A stretch of 64,000 nucleotides of DNA from an uncultured Clostridia bacterium (GTDB lineage Bacteria > Bacillota > Clostridia > TANB77 > CAG-508): positions 62,001 to 126,000 of the forward strand of contig CASYFC010000002.1 in the NCBI GenBank assembly GCA_949482135.1, in the 5' to 3' direction. The notes beneath the pieces were generated by a model, which was given only the letters and a program-made list of their open reading frames with translations, was not told the DNA's origin and ran no database searches. A program made the translations under genes and the position numbers. Shown here piece by piece: positions 8,461 to 17,731 of this stretch (the first letter of the stretch is position 1; each line of letters begins with the position of its first letter).

Positions 8461-8799
8461 ATGAAAGTAAATAAAGAACTTTTAAAAGGAAGTACAAGTA
8501 TGATGGTTTTAAATTTGCTATCAAATTCAAATATGTATGGATATGAAATGATAAAAACATTAAAAGAAAAATCTCAAAATGTTTTTGAACTAAAAGAGGG
8601 AACATTATACCCAATACTACATTCATTAGAAGAAAAAAATTTAATAATTTCATATTGGGATGAAACAACTGGCAAGAAGAGAAAATATTATTCTATTACA
8701 AAAGAAGGAAGAAAACATTTAGAAGATAAAAAAGCAGAATGGAAAATATTTAGCAATGGAATAAATGCCGTATTAGGAGGTGTTTCATTTGCTTATTAA
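8461..8799 (+). CDS. PadR family transcriptional regulator
   Basis: 112 residues. The winged-helix PadR fold is clear: LKGSTSMMVLNLLSNSNMYG, then the recognition region with FELKEGTLYPILHSLEEKNLI and the wing KRKYYSITKEGRKHL. Short PadR proteins of this kind repress their own operon and a linked membrane protein. AAAGGAGGCAAG precedes the ATG. The gene overlaps the start of the FtsW/RodA-like partner by 11 bases, so translation is coupled. Confidence 0.9.
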   Translation: MKVNKELLKGSTSMMVLNLLSNSNMYGYEMIKTLKEKSQNVFELKEGTLYPILHSLEEKNLIISYWDETTGKKRKYYSITKEGRKHLEDKKAEWKIFSNGINAVLGGVSFAY

Positions 8800-10177
8800 A
8801 GAATTTTTAGAAAATGTTTGCAATGAAATAAAATATAAACCTATAAGAGAAGATATTTCAGAAGAGCTAAGCTTACATATAGAGGAACAAAAAGAAGAAT
8901 ATATAAAAAATGGACTAGAAGAAAAAGTTGCAGAAGAAAGAGCTGTTTCAAATATGGGAGAAGCAGAGGAAATAGGCAAAAAATTAAATAAAATACATAA
9001 ACCTAAATTTGATTGGTTATTAACTTTTTTTGTTGCAATATTAATTGGTTTTGGATTTTTAATCACAAATATAAAAATTGATAGAAATGCAGGAGAAGGA
9101 AATTTTTATTTAGCTCGTCATATTATATTTTTAATAATAGGATTAGGATTAAGTATAGGGATTTATTTTTTAGATTATAGAAAAATAATAAAAAATTATA
9201 AATTATTATATTGTATATCAAGCTTTATACTTTTATTTACTATGATGTTTGGAACATCTTATTTAGGAATAAAATATATTCGTTTTGCTGGAAATACTAT
9301 TAATCCAGTAAATATATGTATACTTATATATATTTGTTCATTTGTAGGATTTATAAAAAATTTAAATAATAAAACTATGAATATAAGTATTGGAAATTTA
9401 AATTTAAAAATAAGAATAGATATATTAAATTTACTATTACTAAGTACAATTTCTATATTTTTAATTATGAAAGAAAAGAGAATAACTATATCATTAGTAC
9501 TATTTTTATCATATATAGTTATTACAACATCCTATATCATATTATCACCAAATAGAAAATCAAATTTAATAAAATTTTATGGGACATTTGTGATAACTTC
9601 TTTAATATTAATCTTAAGTTTAGGAATAATTAATAATGGTGCATATTCTAATATTGTAAGACGATTAGAAGCAACATACAACTATGAAAGTGATTTAAAT
9701 GGAAATGGTTGGATTGGATACCAAATAAACAATGTTTTAAATAATGCACAGTTTTTTTCAAAATTAGATGATATGGATAATTATTTTGGACTATATGATG
9801 GTGGAGCAGAATTTGCACTAATATCTATAATTGCAAATTATGGGACTATATATTCTGCAATAATAATTATAACTGTGATTTTATTTGCAATTAAAATTAT
9901 ATATGATTGTAAAAACATAAAAGATGAAACTGGAAAATTACTATGTATTGGATTTGGAAGTTTTATTTTATTACAAGCAATACTTAACATATTAATGAAT
10001 TTTAATTTAATACCTATAGTAGCATTAAATTTGCCATTTGTTTCATATGGACTAAATGGTCTTATAGTTAATATGATGATGATTGCGTTTATATTATCTA
10101 TTTATAGAAGAAAAGATATTTTAACTAAAAAAGAAGAAAATAATAAGAAACTAAAAATAAAAATTTCATTTGAATAA
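8789..10177 (+). CDS. FtsW/RodA/SpoVE family protein with N-terminal DUF1700-like prefix
   Basis: 462 residues starting at TTG 8789, chosen because AGGAGGT (8775-8781) lies 7 bases upstream, whereas a GTG at 8780 would overlap that site. Residues 1-75 form a helical cytoplasmic prefix (ISEELSLHIEEQKEEYIKNG ... NMGEAEEIG) like that of PadR-linked permease-prefix proteins. The rest has about ten transmembrane helices with SEDS family phrases (RHIIFLIIGLGLS, GEAEFALISII-like, PFVSYGLNGLIVNM). SEDS proteins polymerise glycan strands, but the PadR-linked branch may be a sensor; activity is unproven. Confidence 0.8.
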   Translation: MLIKEFLENVCNEIKYKPIREDISEELSLHIEEQKEEYIKNGLEEKVAEERAVSNMGEAEEIGKKLNKIHKPKFDWLLTFFVAILIGFGFLITNIKIDRNAGEGNFYLARHIIFLIIGLGLSIGIYFLDYRKIIKNYKLLYCISSFILLFTMMFGTSYLGIKYIRFAGNTINPVNICILIYICSFVGFIKNLNNKTMNISIGNLNLKIRIDILNLLLLSTISIFLIMKEKRITISLVLFLSYIVITTSYIILSPNRKSNLIKFYGTFVITSLILILSLGIINNGAYSNIVRRLEATYNYESDLNGNGWIGYQINNVLNNAQFFSKLDDMDNYFGLYDGGAEFALISIIANYGTIYSAIIIITVILFAIKIIYDCKNIKDETGKLLCIGFGSFILLQAILNILMNFNLIPIVALNLPFVSYGLNGLIVNMMMIAFILSIYRRKDILTKKEENNKKLKIKISFE

Positions 10178-10186
10178 ATATGAAAC

Positions 10187-10216
10187 AAAAAGTTAGCAAT
10201 TTTTTGCTAACTTTTT
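10187..10216 (+). terminator. rho-independent terminator
   Basis: 13-bp perfect stem AAAAAGTTAGCAA / TTGCTAACTTTTT with a 4-base loop. Confidence 0.8.
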
Positions 10217-10276
10217 GCAACTTATTTTTTATTTTAGGTAATATACTAATGTAAAAATAAAATTGAGGAAAGAATC

Positions 10277-10831
10277 ATGATAGTGAAAAATCGCAAAATA
10301 GATGATTATTTTATAAATGATATGTTGCAAATAGAAAATCTAATGAATGATTATACGAATTATATTCTTAAAATTATTAGAAATTTTAGTATTAATTTGT
10401 CGGAAGAAGATACAGAGGAAATAATATTAGATGTATTTTTAGCACTATGGAATAATCATGATAAATTAGTAAGAGATTGTAATATGTCAGCTTATATTGC
10501 TGGAATTACTAAAAATTTGATAAAGAAAAAATATAAGAAATTAAAGAATGTAGAAAATATAGAAGATTATGACGAGAAACTCGTAAGTTTAGACAATATT
10601 GAATTAGAATATTCAGAAACTGAAAAAAATAGAGCTATATTAGAAGAAATAAATAAAATGGATAAAGATGATAAAGAAATATTTATTGCATACTACTATG
10701 ATGAAAAGAAAATAAAAGAAATTGCTATAACGTTTAATTTTTCAGAAGCAAAAGTTAAGTCTAAATTATTTAGAATACGAAAAAAACTAAAAAAAGTTTT
10801 AAAAGAAAGGGGATATAGCTATGATAGATAA
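10277..10831 (+). CDS. ECF-type sigma-70 family factor
   Basis: 184 residues. Region 2 includes SEEDTEEIILDVFLALWNNH; region 4 is an HTH, IKEIAITFNFSEAKVKSKLFRIRKKLKK. The size and lack of region 3 fit extracytoplasmic-function factors. GAGGAAAG precedes the ATG. The end overlaps the start of the membrane partner by 11 bases (start at 10821), the usual sigma/anti-sigma arrangement, implying coupled synthesis. The signal it answers is unknown. Confidence 0.85.
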   Translation: MIVKNRKIDDYFINDMLQIENLMNDYTNYILKIIRNFSINLSEEDTEEIILDVFLALWNNHDKLVRDCNMSAYIAGITKNLIKKKYKKLKNVENIEDYDEKLVSLDNIELEYSETEKNRAILEEINKMDKDDKEIFIAYYYDEKKIKEIAITFNFSEAKVKSKLFRIRKKLKKVLKERGYSYDR

Positions 10832-11960
10832 TAACGAATTATATGAAAAATTTAGATTAAATGTTGCTATATCTAATTTTGAAAAAGAAGAAGTTAAAAT
10901 ACCTAAAAAGAACATATTAAAGATGGTAGCAAGTTTTGTTCTAACAATTGGAATTACAAGTGGATTAGTATATGCAACAGGAACTGCAGTTTATGAAAAT
11001 ATTTGGAAAGAACCTAAAAGTTATAAAATTTCAATGGAAGTGTCAGATGAAGATAAGTTAAAATGCATTTCTGAGGAAGAAGCAGAAAAAATAGCTTATT
11101 CATATTTGGAAAAAACCGGATTTACAGATGATGAGATAAATAGTTTTCAATTAAGTAATGATTTTTGGGAAGACGAAAAAATATGGAGATTATCTTCAAA
11201 AAATATACCATATATAGAAATAAATGCTGAAACAGGAAAATTGAATTCTTTAAATATTCCAAGTTATAATTATAAAATTCCGTATAATTATGGAATAACA
11301 AGAGAGCAAGCCAAAATAGTAGCTCAAGAATTATTTGAAAAATATAATGAAGATGAAAATCAGAATGGAAAATTTGAACTGGCATCTTTAAGAGGAAATA
11401 TGGAAACTGATGAAGATTCATATATATGGTATGCAACTTTTTATAAAAAATATGGAAATTTATATAATTTTGATGAAGCAGTAAATATTGGTTGGGTTCC
11501 TACAATAAATGGATTATATGGTTTGAATTTTTCAAGAAATGTTTATGAGGAAAATGAGGAAAAAATAACTAAAGAGCAAGCTATACAGATTGCAGTTGAA
11601 AAAGATAAACAAATAGAAAAAGAAAAGCAAATAATAGGGACAACTGCAGAAATTAGGATTAGAAAAATGAATGAAAACATATACTTAAGAGAAAACTTTA
11701 AAGAAGAATATGATAATCATACTTTAAATGTGGAAAAGACAGGAGAAAATACGTACAAACTAAAAGATGACGCAGTATTTTATAAAACTGATGAAAGAGT
11801 TAGAAAGGTATGGTGTGTTGTTATTCAATATGATTTAAATACAGAATATGTATCATCCAAATTTTCATACTATGTAGACTGTACAACAGGTGAGATAATT
11901 GGTGGAGAACGTTCAAATGACTTAAAAACAGAAGAAAGAATCGTGGATGATGAGTTATAA
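10821..11960 (+). CDS. membrane-anchored probable anti-sigma factor with YcdB/PepSY-like domains
   Basis: 379 residues. A short cytoplasmic N-terminus (1-30) could hold the sigma factor; one transmembrane helix follows (about 32-54, MVASFVLTIGITSGLVYATG). The outer part has two similar blocks beginning ISEEEAEKIAYSYLEKTG and ITKEQAIQIAVEKD, each followed by a 'TGEI/AETGKL' turn, as in YcdB/PepSY-type domains. AAAGGGGATATAGCT precedes the ATG and overlaps the sigma gene. Assignment as anti-sigma rests on position and topology rather than on a recognised ASD motif. Confidence 0.65.
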   Translation: MIDNNELYEKFRLNVAISNFEKEEVKIPKKNILKMVASFVLTIGITSGLVYATGTAVYENIWKEPKSYKISMEVSDEDKLKCISEEEAEKIAYSYLEKTGFTDDEINSFQLSNDFWEDEKIWRLSSKNIPYIEINAETGKLNSLNIPSYNYKIPYNYGITREQAKIVAQELFEKYNEDENQNGKFELASLRGNMETDEDSYIWYATFYKKYGNLYNFDEAVNIGWVPTINGLYGLNFSRNVYEENEEKITKEQAIQIAVEKDKQIEKEKQIIGTTAEIRIRKMNENIYLRENFKEEYDNHTLNVEKTGENTYKLKDDAVFYKTDERVRKVWCVVIQYDLNTEYVSSKFSYYVDCTTGEIIGGERSNDLKTEERIVDDEL

Positions 11961-12010
11961 ACTGATAGAAAAATAGATACATATAAAATCAAAAAAATTT
12001 AAAAATAGTC

Positions 12011-12039
12011 TTGACAATATAGCCAAATACTATTATAAT
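12011..12039 (+). promoter_or_regulatory. promoter of tRNA-Tyr
   Basis: Consensus TTGACA (12011-12016), 17 bases, TATAAT (12034-12039), 20 bases before the tRNA. Confidence 0.85.
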
Positions 12040-12059
12040 AAAGTACGTGCTTGACACAT

Positions 12060-12145
12060 GGGTAGGTGGTCGAGTGGTTAATGGCACCAGACTGTAAATC
12101 TGGCCGCGAGAGCGTACGATGGTTCGAATCCATCCCTGCCCACCA
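12060..12145 (+). tRNA. tRNA-Tyr (GTA), CCA encoded
   Basis: Acceptor GGGTAGG pairs with CCTGCCC, discriminator A and encoded CCA. The anticodon stem CCAGACT-GTA-AATCTGG places GTA at 12094-12096, and the long variable arm is as expected for bacterial tRNA-Tyr. T-arm GGTTCGAATCC. Its 3' end is the insertion site of the 6-kb mobile element, which restores the end of the gene. Confidence 0.95.
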
Positions 12146-12146
12146 A
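12135..12146 (+). repeat. left attachment repeat (attL) at tRNA-Tyr 3' end
   Basis: CCTGCCCACCAA, identical to 18165-18176. Confidence 0.8.
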
Positions 12147-12183
12147 AAAGTGCTTAAAAATTAAATTTTTAAGCACTTTTTTC
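12146..12183 (+). terminator. terminator of tRNA-Tyr supplied by the element
   Basis: Long hairpin AAAAGTGCTTAAAAATT / AATTTTTAAGCACTTTT followed by T-run. The original tRNA terminator now lies beyond the right att site. Confidence 0.8.
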
Positions 12184-12438
12184 TTGCTTTTTTCACTTTT
12201 TAAAATTATTGAAAGTATTGATTTTTAGGCATTTTTTACTTTTTATCACTATTTTTTGCTTTTTAAAATTTTTCTCATTTATCAAACAACTTGCAAAACA
12301 GAAATTTCTATTTTGTAGTGTTTTTTATGAATATAATTTTTGTTTTGCAAATGAGAGTTTTTTGTTTAGTAAATTTTTGATAAAAAATCTATAAAAACTT
12401 ACAGCAACAATTAAAAGCATTGTTTTGTAAGTGTTTAA

Positions 12439-13683
12439 TTATTTTTCATTTTCTATATTTATTTCTGATTCTTTTTCATTATAATTATTCAATTTTAATA
12501 AATTATCATCAAAGGAATTAGAATTATCTATTAAATTTTGATTCAAATAGTATTGATTTACTTTGTCAATTTCGGATTCTTTAAATTTATTAAGTACAGA
12601 GGTGTAGGTATTAAGCGTAACTCTAATATCTTTATGTCCCATTAATCTTTGAACAACAACTGGAGCCATTCCAGATTCAATACATCTTGTACCATAAGTA
12701 TGCCTTAAACTATGACTAGATATGCCTTTTATACCATAATTATTTTCTAATATTCTTTGAAGCTCTTTATTTATATTACTTCTTCTAACATATTGAGAAT
12801 CATTAGGCTTAAATAAAAGTTTTTCTTCATTGTGTTCTTGTGAATTAGCAAAATTTATTTGTTCAATGAAATAGGGCATAAGAAAAGCTGGAATAGGTAA
12901 TATTCTATTTCCAGCATAAGTTTTTGTTTGATTATTCATTATTATTGCACCGTTTTCGTCAGTAGACAAAGTTCGGTGAACATTTAATTTTCTATTATGT
13001 AAGTCAACATCATGAGTTGTTAGAGCCAATGCTTCACCAACTCTTAATCCCATGTATAATTGAATTAATAAAACATTCTTATATTTTAATTGTTTAATAG
13101 ATTTATTTTTTAGATAATCAGTTAATTTTTGTTGTTCGTCAACTTCAAGAGCTCGCACAACTTTATCTTCTTTGTCACTTTTAGGACGAATAACATTTAT
13201 CATAGGATTTTGCATTATATATCCTTTATTCATAGCAAGTTTGAAAGCTTGATTTAATTGTTGGTGAGCTTTTTCTATCATAGAATTACTCAAGTGAGTT
13301 GAAGAATTTTAGTAGATTTGAATTTCATCAGATTTTATTTTTTCAATGCTTTTATTTCCAAAAGAAGTTTTTTCTAAAGCATTTATAGTTTTTGAAACTC
13401 TACCATATTGAGTACATGAAATTTGATTAGTGTCTAATTTTAATTTCAAATTTGACCTTAATAGTTCACACATTGGAATACCATTGTTTTTAATAAAAAT
13501 AGGATTTTCCTTTTGATAGTTCATTGTAGCGATATATTTTTCAGCTTCTTGTTTTGTATCAAAACTTTTAGTCCTTTTTTTGAGTTTATTTGTATGAATA
13601 TCATAATAATTAATTTGAGCATTTCATTTTTTTCTTTGACTATTAAAGTATATTGTTCCTTGACCTAAATTTTTTTCTGACAT
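12439..13683 (-). pseudogene. int: tyrosine recombinase (integrase) with two in-frame stops
   Basis: Read from ATG at 13683, one frame gives about 414 residues, the usual size. It holds the N-terminal arm-binding domain (GQGTIYFNSQRKK ... TKSFDTKQEAEKYI), a SAM-like core-binding domain and a catalytic domain with R (YMGLRVGEALAL), HSLRHTYGTR, GHKDIRVTLNTY and its tyrosine. Two stops interrupt it: a TGA after QRKK where Trp is expected (near 13625) and a TAA after IQIY where Leu is expected (13309-13311). Both are single-base changes, TGG to TGA and TTA to TAA. The downstream piece could still be made from internal starts but would lack the DNA-arm domain. Confidence 0.85.
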
Positions 13684-13694
13684 TTAACCACCTC

Positions 13695-13952
13695 CTAAAC
13701 TTTATTGTTTAGTTTCCAAAATAAATAGGACACTAAACTTACTTTTTTTCTTTTTCCAATATTTACAGAGGGAAAATCTTCTTGCTCAAATAATTCATAA
13801 GCCTGATTAATTCCTATATGTAAATCTTTTGCAATTTGCTCTACTGAAAACATTGCAAATGGATTTTTTACTTTATTCAAATAATTAAATATGAATTTTT
13901 CTTGTAAATTTATATCTTTTGTATTTGTTTTTAATTTTTCATCTTCATTCAT
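13695..13952 (-). CDS. excisionase-like small HTH protein
   Basis: 85 residues. After a charged leader comes a helix-turn-helix (FSVEQIAKDLHIGINQAYELFEQEDFPSVNIGKRKKVSLVSYLFW) of the MerR/excisionase fold, with a basic wing. It lies 12 bases upstream of the integrase start on the same strand, the standard xis-int order. GAGGTAAAAAA precedes its ATG. It would direct excision of the element. Confidence 0.7.
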   Translation of the reverse strand: MNEDEKLKTNTKDINLQEKFIFNYLNKVKNPFAMFSVEQIAKDLHIGINQAYELFEQEDFPSVNIGKRKKVSLVSYLFWKLNNKV

Positions 13953-13975
13953 TTTTTTACCTCACTATTTATTTT

Positions 13976-14012
13976 TTTTGGGTATAAAAAAGAGGCTACT
14001 GTTAATAGCCTC
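13976..14012 (-). terminator. hairpin in front of the xis-int unit
   Basis: GAGGCTA / TAGCCTC, followed on the minus strand by TTTTTT. It sits just upstream of the excisionase start, so it may block read-through from the cargo side or attenuate xis-int. Confidence 0.5.
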
Positions 14013-14106
14013 AATAGTTTAAATATATTTATTTTTCATAATCTTCTAAATGTCTTTTCTTTCTGCTATACTTATATTATAATCTAGTTGAAAGGAGATT
14101 GTATCA

Positions 14107-14502
14107 ATGATAACTGAATATGATATTTCTACTAAAGATAAAGAAGTGTCATATATTGAGTTCGTTGATATGATACTTGATAGATTAGGATTTAGAAAAA
14201 ATAATGTAGGAACAAGATTTTTAAGAGAATTTGTAATTTATCTATATAAGAAGAATCCATTTGAAATAATAATAAATAATGAAATAGAAGAATTTTTAAA
14301 TGAAAGAAATATAACAGAGTTAACTGTAATTAATTTTATTAAAAGAATAAATTATGCAATTCAATATGCAGATAATACAAAAATGAAAGATAATTTTTTC
14401 AATGTATTTCATACTCAATATGATTCTTATTATTTAACACCAAAAACTTTTATTATTTTGATATTGAATATGTTGGAGAAAAATAGAAAGGATATATTAT
14501 AA
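14107..14502 (+). CDS. Spo0A C-terminal-domain-like protein, element cargo
   Basis: 131 residues, predicted all-helical, no membrane segment. The order YIEFVDMILDRLGFRKNNVGTRFLREFVIYLY, later NFIKRINYAIQYADNTKMK and LTPKTFIILIL resembles the six-helix DNA-binding effector domain of Spo0A (GxxYLREAI ... RVERAIRHAI ... KPTNSEFI) without a receiver domain. Similarity is weak and by eye. A second such stand-alone protein is at 25789-26178. GAAAGGAGATTG precedes the ATG. A DNA-binding regulator is the best guess. Confidence 0.45.
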   Translation: MITEYDISTKDKEVSYIEFVDMILDRLGFRKNNVGTRFLREFVIYLYKKNPFEIIINNEIEEFLNERNITELTVINFIKRINYAIQYADNTKMKDNFFNVFHTQYDSYYLTPKTFIILILNMLEKNRKDIL

Positions 14503-14504
14503 TA

Positions 14505-14543
14505 AAACCAAGAGGTTGGAATTAAATTGTACCAACCTCTTGG
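14505..14543 (-). terminator. minus-strand terminator
   Basis: Perfect 12-bp stem CCAAGAGGTTGG / CCAACCTCTTGG; on the minus strand it is followed by TTTTATT. It terminates the secreted-protein gene at 14610-15017. Confidence 0.75.
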
Positions 14544-14609
14544 AAAAAAGAAAGATGTTAATTGCTTAAGTTACTGATTTGGTCAAAGAATTATTACTTG
14601 AAAGTGGTA

Positions 14610-15017
14610 TTACTCATAAAAGAATGTTGAAACTTCATATCCAATGCTGGTATAACCACGTTTAGGTTCTATTTTTACGGTATATGTATCAGCAGGGAGA
14701 GCTTTACTAGAAAAACTAATAACTTTATTTTCATTTCCATTAAGAATTATTTCCTGCCGATCTACAACCTTGCCGTAAATATTTCCTTTAATTGTAATAA
14801 AAACATGCAAACTGTTATTGTTATCGCTTGTTCCCTGTGCCGTAATCCGAGAACACTTCGCAGTAGTGGTAGAAGTATAAGATGCATCTCCACCATGTTC
14901 ACGTCCAACACCATTTACTTTGTGAAATCCACTTGCTGCAAAAGCCGTAGCGGAAATTGCGAATACAAGTGTAAAGACCATAACCATAGAAATAATGCGT
15001 TTGAAAATACTTTTCAT
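14610..15017 (-). CDS. small secreted protein of foreign composition
   Basis: 135 residues from ATG 15017; the ATG at 15023 abuts the AAGGAAG site with no spacing, so 15017 (6-base spacing) is preferred. A classical signal peptide (MKSIFKR, hydrophobic core, cleavage after TAFAA) leads to about 105 residues of predicted beta structure, with one cysteine. Family not recognised. Base composition is higher in GC than neighbours, and two in-frame CGG codons stand for Arg (CSRIT and VDRQE). It has its own terminator. Likely a late addition to the mobile element. Confidence 0.65.
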   Translation of the reverse strand: MKSIFKRIISMVMVFTLVFAISATAFAASGFHKVNGVGREHGGDASYTSTTTAKCSRITAQGTSDNNNSLHVFITIKGNIYGKVVDRQEIILNGNENKVISFSSKALPADTYTVKIEPKRGYTSIGYEVSTFFYE

Positions 15018-15252
15018 AGTCATCTTCCTTTCTTATCAAAACATCTTTCTTTTTTTCATTAATCGTAGCATCAAATTGTGATATTTACGATTGTTTGATT
15101 TCCTATGGCCAAATCTTTGCGATTATACAATGCTTGTAGTTGATAGTCAAGGATATTTTAAAAAATTTGTGATAAATTTATGGAAATCTTTACAAATAAT
15201 TATATTAATGATTAAATATTTAATATAATATTCAAAAGGAGTGTTATAATAA

Positions 15253-15972
15253 GTGACAAAAATAAGAGTGTTTTCTTTGTTTTTTTGGGTTATTATATTA
15301 GTATTCTTTTATTTTGCTATCAAAAATTATTATACATTAGATGAAGTTTGCAATATGTTGAATTCTGTTAAACTTCCATCAAATGTATATTTGAAAGAGT
15401 GTGAGTATAGTGATGAATATACGTATTATACTGATATATACATAAAGGATAATATTAGGAAGAGTTATTTTAAAAGAGAGACATCTTCGTTAGATATTGA
15501 TAATATAGATGCAATATGTATTTATGAAAACCAAAAAACAACAGATATTAATAATATACATAAAATAATAACTATATCTAATACTGAAAATAGCTATGAT
15601 TTATATATTCCAAACAAATATAGCTTTTTTAATTCGGTAGAAAGACATGGATTAGATGAAAATTTAGGAATATATAAATATTGTGGAAAAAAAGATATAG
15701 AAGGAAAAAAATGTATAAAAATATCATTTACAGATAAGAATGAAAATGATATATATATTGATTACTATTATATAGATATAGAATCAAATCTTATTATTAA
15801 ATTTGAATCGTATTCTGGTAAGAATATAAAAGAATTAAAGTTAATAAAAACAATAACTTGGGAATACCAGTTTAATGTAGTAAAAGATAGTGATGTTAAA
15901 AAGTTTGATATAAATGATTATCAAGGCTATGAAATTTATGAATTTCAAAATGAAAATCTCAATTTGTACTGA
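15253..15972 (+). CDS. membrane-anchored protein, unknown function (element cargo)
   Basis: 239 residues from a GTG start with AAAGGAG 12 bases upstream. One N-terminal hydrophobic helix (about 4-23), then a hydrophilic domain rich in Tyr, Asp and Ile. Phrases such as KKDIEGKKCIKISFTDKN and YYYIDIESNLIIKFESYSG suggest an outer-membrane-lipoprotein-like (LolA/LolB-type) half-barrel of the sort often seen after sigma or stress genes, but this is only suggestive. Ends in TGA. It converges on the next gene across a shared terminator. Confidence 0.5.
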   Translation: MTKIRVFSLFFWVIILVFFYFAIKNYYTLDEVCNMLNSVKLPSNVYLKECEYSDEYTYYTDIYIKDNIRKSYFKRETSSLDIDNIDAICIYENQKTTDINNIHKIITISNTENSYDLYIPNKYSFFNSVERHGLDENLGIYKYCGKKDIEGKKCIKISFTDKNENDIYIDYYYIDIESNLIIKFESYSGKNIKELKLIKTITWEYQFNVVKDSDVKKFDINDYQGYEIYEFQNENLNLY

Positions 15973-15997
15973 TTTAATACAAATTGAGATTTTATTT
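15953..15997. terminator. bidirectional terminator between convergent genes
   Basis: Perfect 16-bp stem AAAATCTCAATTTGTA / TACAAATTGAGATTTT with a 9-base loop; A-run on one side, T-run on the other. Confidence 0.8.
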
Positions 15998-16000
15998 GTT

Positions 16001-16660
16001 TTAAAGTGAAATTTTATATCTGAATTCTCCTAAATAATCAAATACTTTATAAGAATTATCATATTTGGGAGCATAAATTATATCTAAGAATTCTACATAG
16101 AAATTATTAGAGATTTCATTATTTTCGCCTAAATTAAATGTTAATGATAAAGTTTTATACTTACCATGCTCCAAACTAGAAAATCTAAAAGTAGTTTCTT
16201 CATTTAATTTGCTGGTGTCAAAACCTTTGGTTGATAATTTAGAATATAAATTTTTATTATATAGTAAGTAATCTGTATTACCAACAAATAATTGATCTCC
16301 AACGGAGTTGTTATAGTAAATTTTTTTATCATCATGTACTCTAAGCATAAAACGTAGTCTTTCTAAATTTTTTTCATTATTTAGATAAAACTTAAAATTA
16401 ATTGTTAATTGCCCACTAGAGGAATCATAGTTTGTATCGTATAATTCTACTGAAAGATTATCTTTTGAAATTATTGCATTTTTATTTTTATTATAATCTA
16501 AATTATATTTTAATATTTCTCTAGAATAGTATTTTATTCTAAAAGTTATTTTGTCTAGTAAATTACCTACATTATCTTCATAGAAGAAACCATAAAATAT
16601 ATTAACTAATACAAAAAAAACAATAAATAATATGCCTATAATAACAATTTTTTTCCTCAA
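16001..16660 (-). CDS. membrane-anchored protein, unknown function (element cargo)
   Basis: 219 residues. An N-terminal helix (about 4-25, basic start MRKK) anchors a soluble outer domain with alternating beta-strand pattern (LTINFKFYLNN, KTLSLTFNLGENN, NFYVEFLDIIYAP). I do not recognise the family. The spacing of strands is like an immunoglobulin or DUF4352-like sandwich, but no defining motif is present. It lies between the relaxase gene and the convergent cargo gene. Confidence 0.5.
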   Translation of the reverse strand: MRKKIVIIGILFIVFFVLVNIFYGFFYEDNVGNLLDKITFRIKYYSREILKYNLDYNKNKNAIISKDNLSVELYDTNYDSSSGQLTINFKFYLNNEKNLERLRFMLRVHDDKKIYYNNSVGDQLFVGNTDYLLYNKNLYSKLSTKGFDTSKLNEETTFRFSSLEHGKYKTLSLTFNLGENNEISNNFYVEFLDIIYAPKYDNSYKVFDYLGEFRYKISL

Positions 16661-16762
16661 TTTATACCTCTATTAAATAAATTCTTATAAAGATTAAATC
16701 ATAAATTATAGTTGATGTAAATATAAAATATATGATTAAGTTTTATTCAAATACATTTCATA

Positions 16763-17731
16763 TTAATTAAACATTTTAGAGATAGTATTCTTATGATTAT
16801 TATTAAGTCTTTGAATAAGCTTATATATTGCATTAAGTTCAATTTCTTTAGAGTGAAGATTTTCATTTAATGATACATTTTGTTTTTGCATATCATTATA
16901 ATTTTTTATAAAATTTTCAATTTTTGCAAGTTCAAGTTTTAGATTTCTTAATTCATTCATAAGTATATTATTTTCTTTTAATAAAGGTTTGAGTAAATTT
17001 TTATCAACAGATTCTGGTGTAAATTGTTCATAATTTAAAAATGATTTCATAGAAGTATATATAACAGAGTTTGTTTTATTATCTTTGATTTTTTCTTTTA
17101 TCTCATAAAAATTAGTTTGCTCTTTTAATTCTTCAACAGTTTTATGAGTTTTGTTAGGATTATTTTTTCCTCTTTCAAGATTAAATCCATTCAATCTAAT
17201 ACATTCATAAAATCTATCTTGTAATATCATATAACTATTTCGGTCTTTACCAAAATCGTTTCCACCAATTTTTCTTATTGTATTTCCAGATTTATCTTTT
17301 GAATCGACAACAGGAATAAAAGTTAAATGCATATGAGGAGTTTCTTCGTCCAAATGAACAACAGCAGATATTATATTTTCTTCACCCAAGTTTTTATAAT
17401 TACATACAAAGTCATAGGCAGTTTTAAAATATCTTTTTGTTTCCTCGAATCCAATTTCTTTAAAAAAGTAATTGTCAGAAGTAATAATCATTTCACAGGC
17501 ATAAATACTATTTCTATGAAGTTGTCCTTTTAAATTATTTTGTTCTTTTAATCTTTTGAATTCTTTAAAATAATTATTTTCTAATGGTTTCTTTAAATAG
17601 TAGTTGTGATATGTTTTAGTAATATCAATATTTTTATTAGAATAATTTTGTTTATATCTTTCATTATGAGGGCAAAGTTTTATCATTTGTTCTTTAGTAT
17701 ATTTTTGATTTCTAATAATAGCATAACTCAT
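16763..17731 (-). CDS. mob: MobV family relaxase (Mob/Pre)
   Basis: 322 residues. The N-terminal relaxase domain shows the MobV order: motif I-like N-terminus MSYAIIRNQKYTK with HNERYKQNYSN and DITKTYHNYYL, and the metal-binding motif III HLDEETPHMHLTFIPV. A later SYMILQDRFYECIRLNGFNLERG stretch and a C-terminal coiled coil (about residues 240-315) complete the family plan. MobV relaxases nick at oriT and lead the strand out. The start overlaps the preceding 57-residue gene by ATGA. A matching oriT is about 250 bases upstream. Confidence 0.9.
   Translation of the reverse strand: MSYAIIRNQKYTKEQMIKLCPHNERYKQNYSNKNIDITKTYHNYYLKKPLENNYFKEFKRLKEQNNLKGQLHRNSIYACEMIITSDNYFFKEIGFEETKRYFKTAYDFVCNYKNLGEENIISAVVHLDEETPHMHLTFIPVVDSKDKSGNTIRKIGGNDFGKDRNSYMILQDRFYECIRLNGFNLERGKNNPNKTHKTVEELKEQTNFYEIKEKIKDNKTNSVIYTSMKSFLNYEQFTPESVDKNLLKPLLKENNILMNELRNLKLELAKIENFIKNYNDMQKQNVSLNENLHSKEIELNAIYKLIQRLNNNHKNTISKMFN

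Noticed and set aside
12209..12394. 61-codon plus-strand frame at the left end of the mobile element
   Set aside because: Phe/Leu-rich low-complexity translation of a T-rich stretch, with no ribosome site.
13620..13630. TGA read as tryptophan
   Set aside because: Genes at 15253, 20713 and 53828 end in TGA, and tryptophan is TGG throughout; only the broken integrase has an internal TGA.
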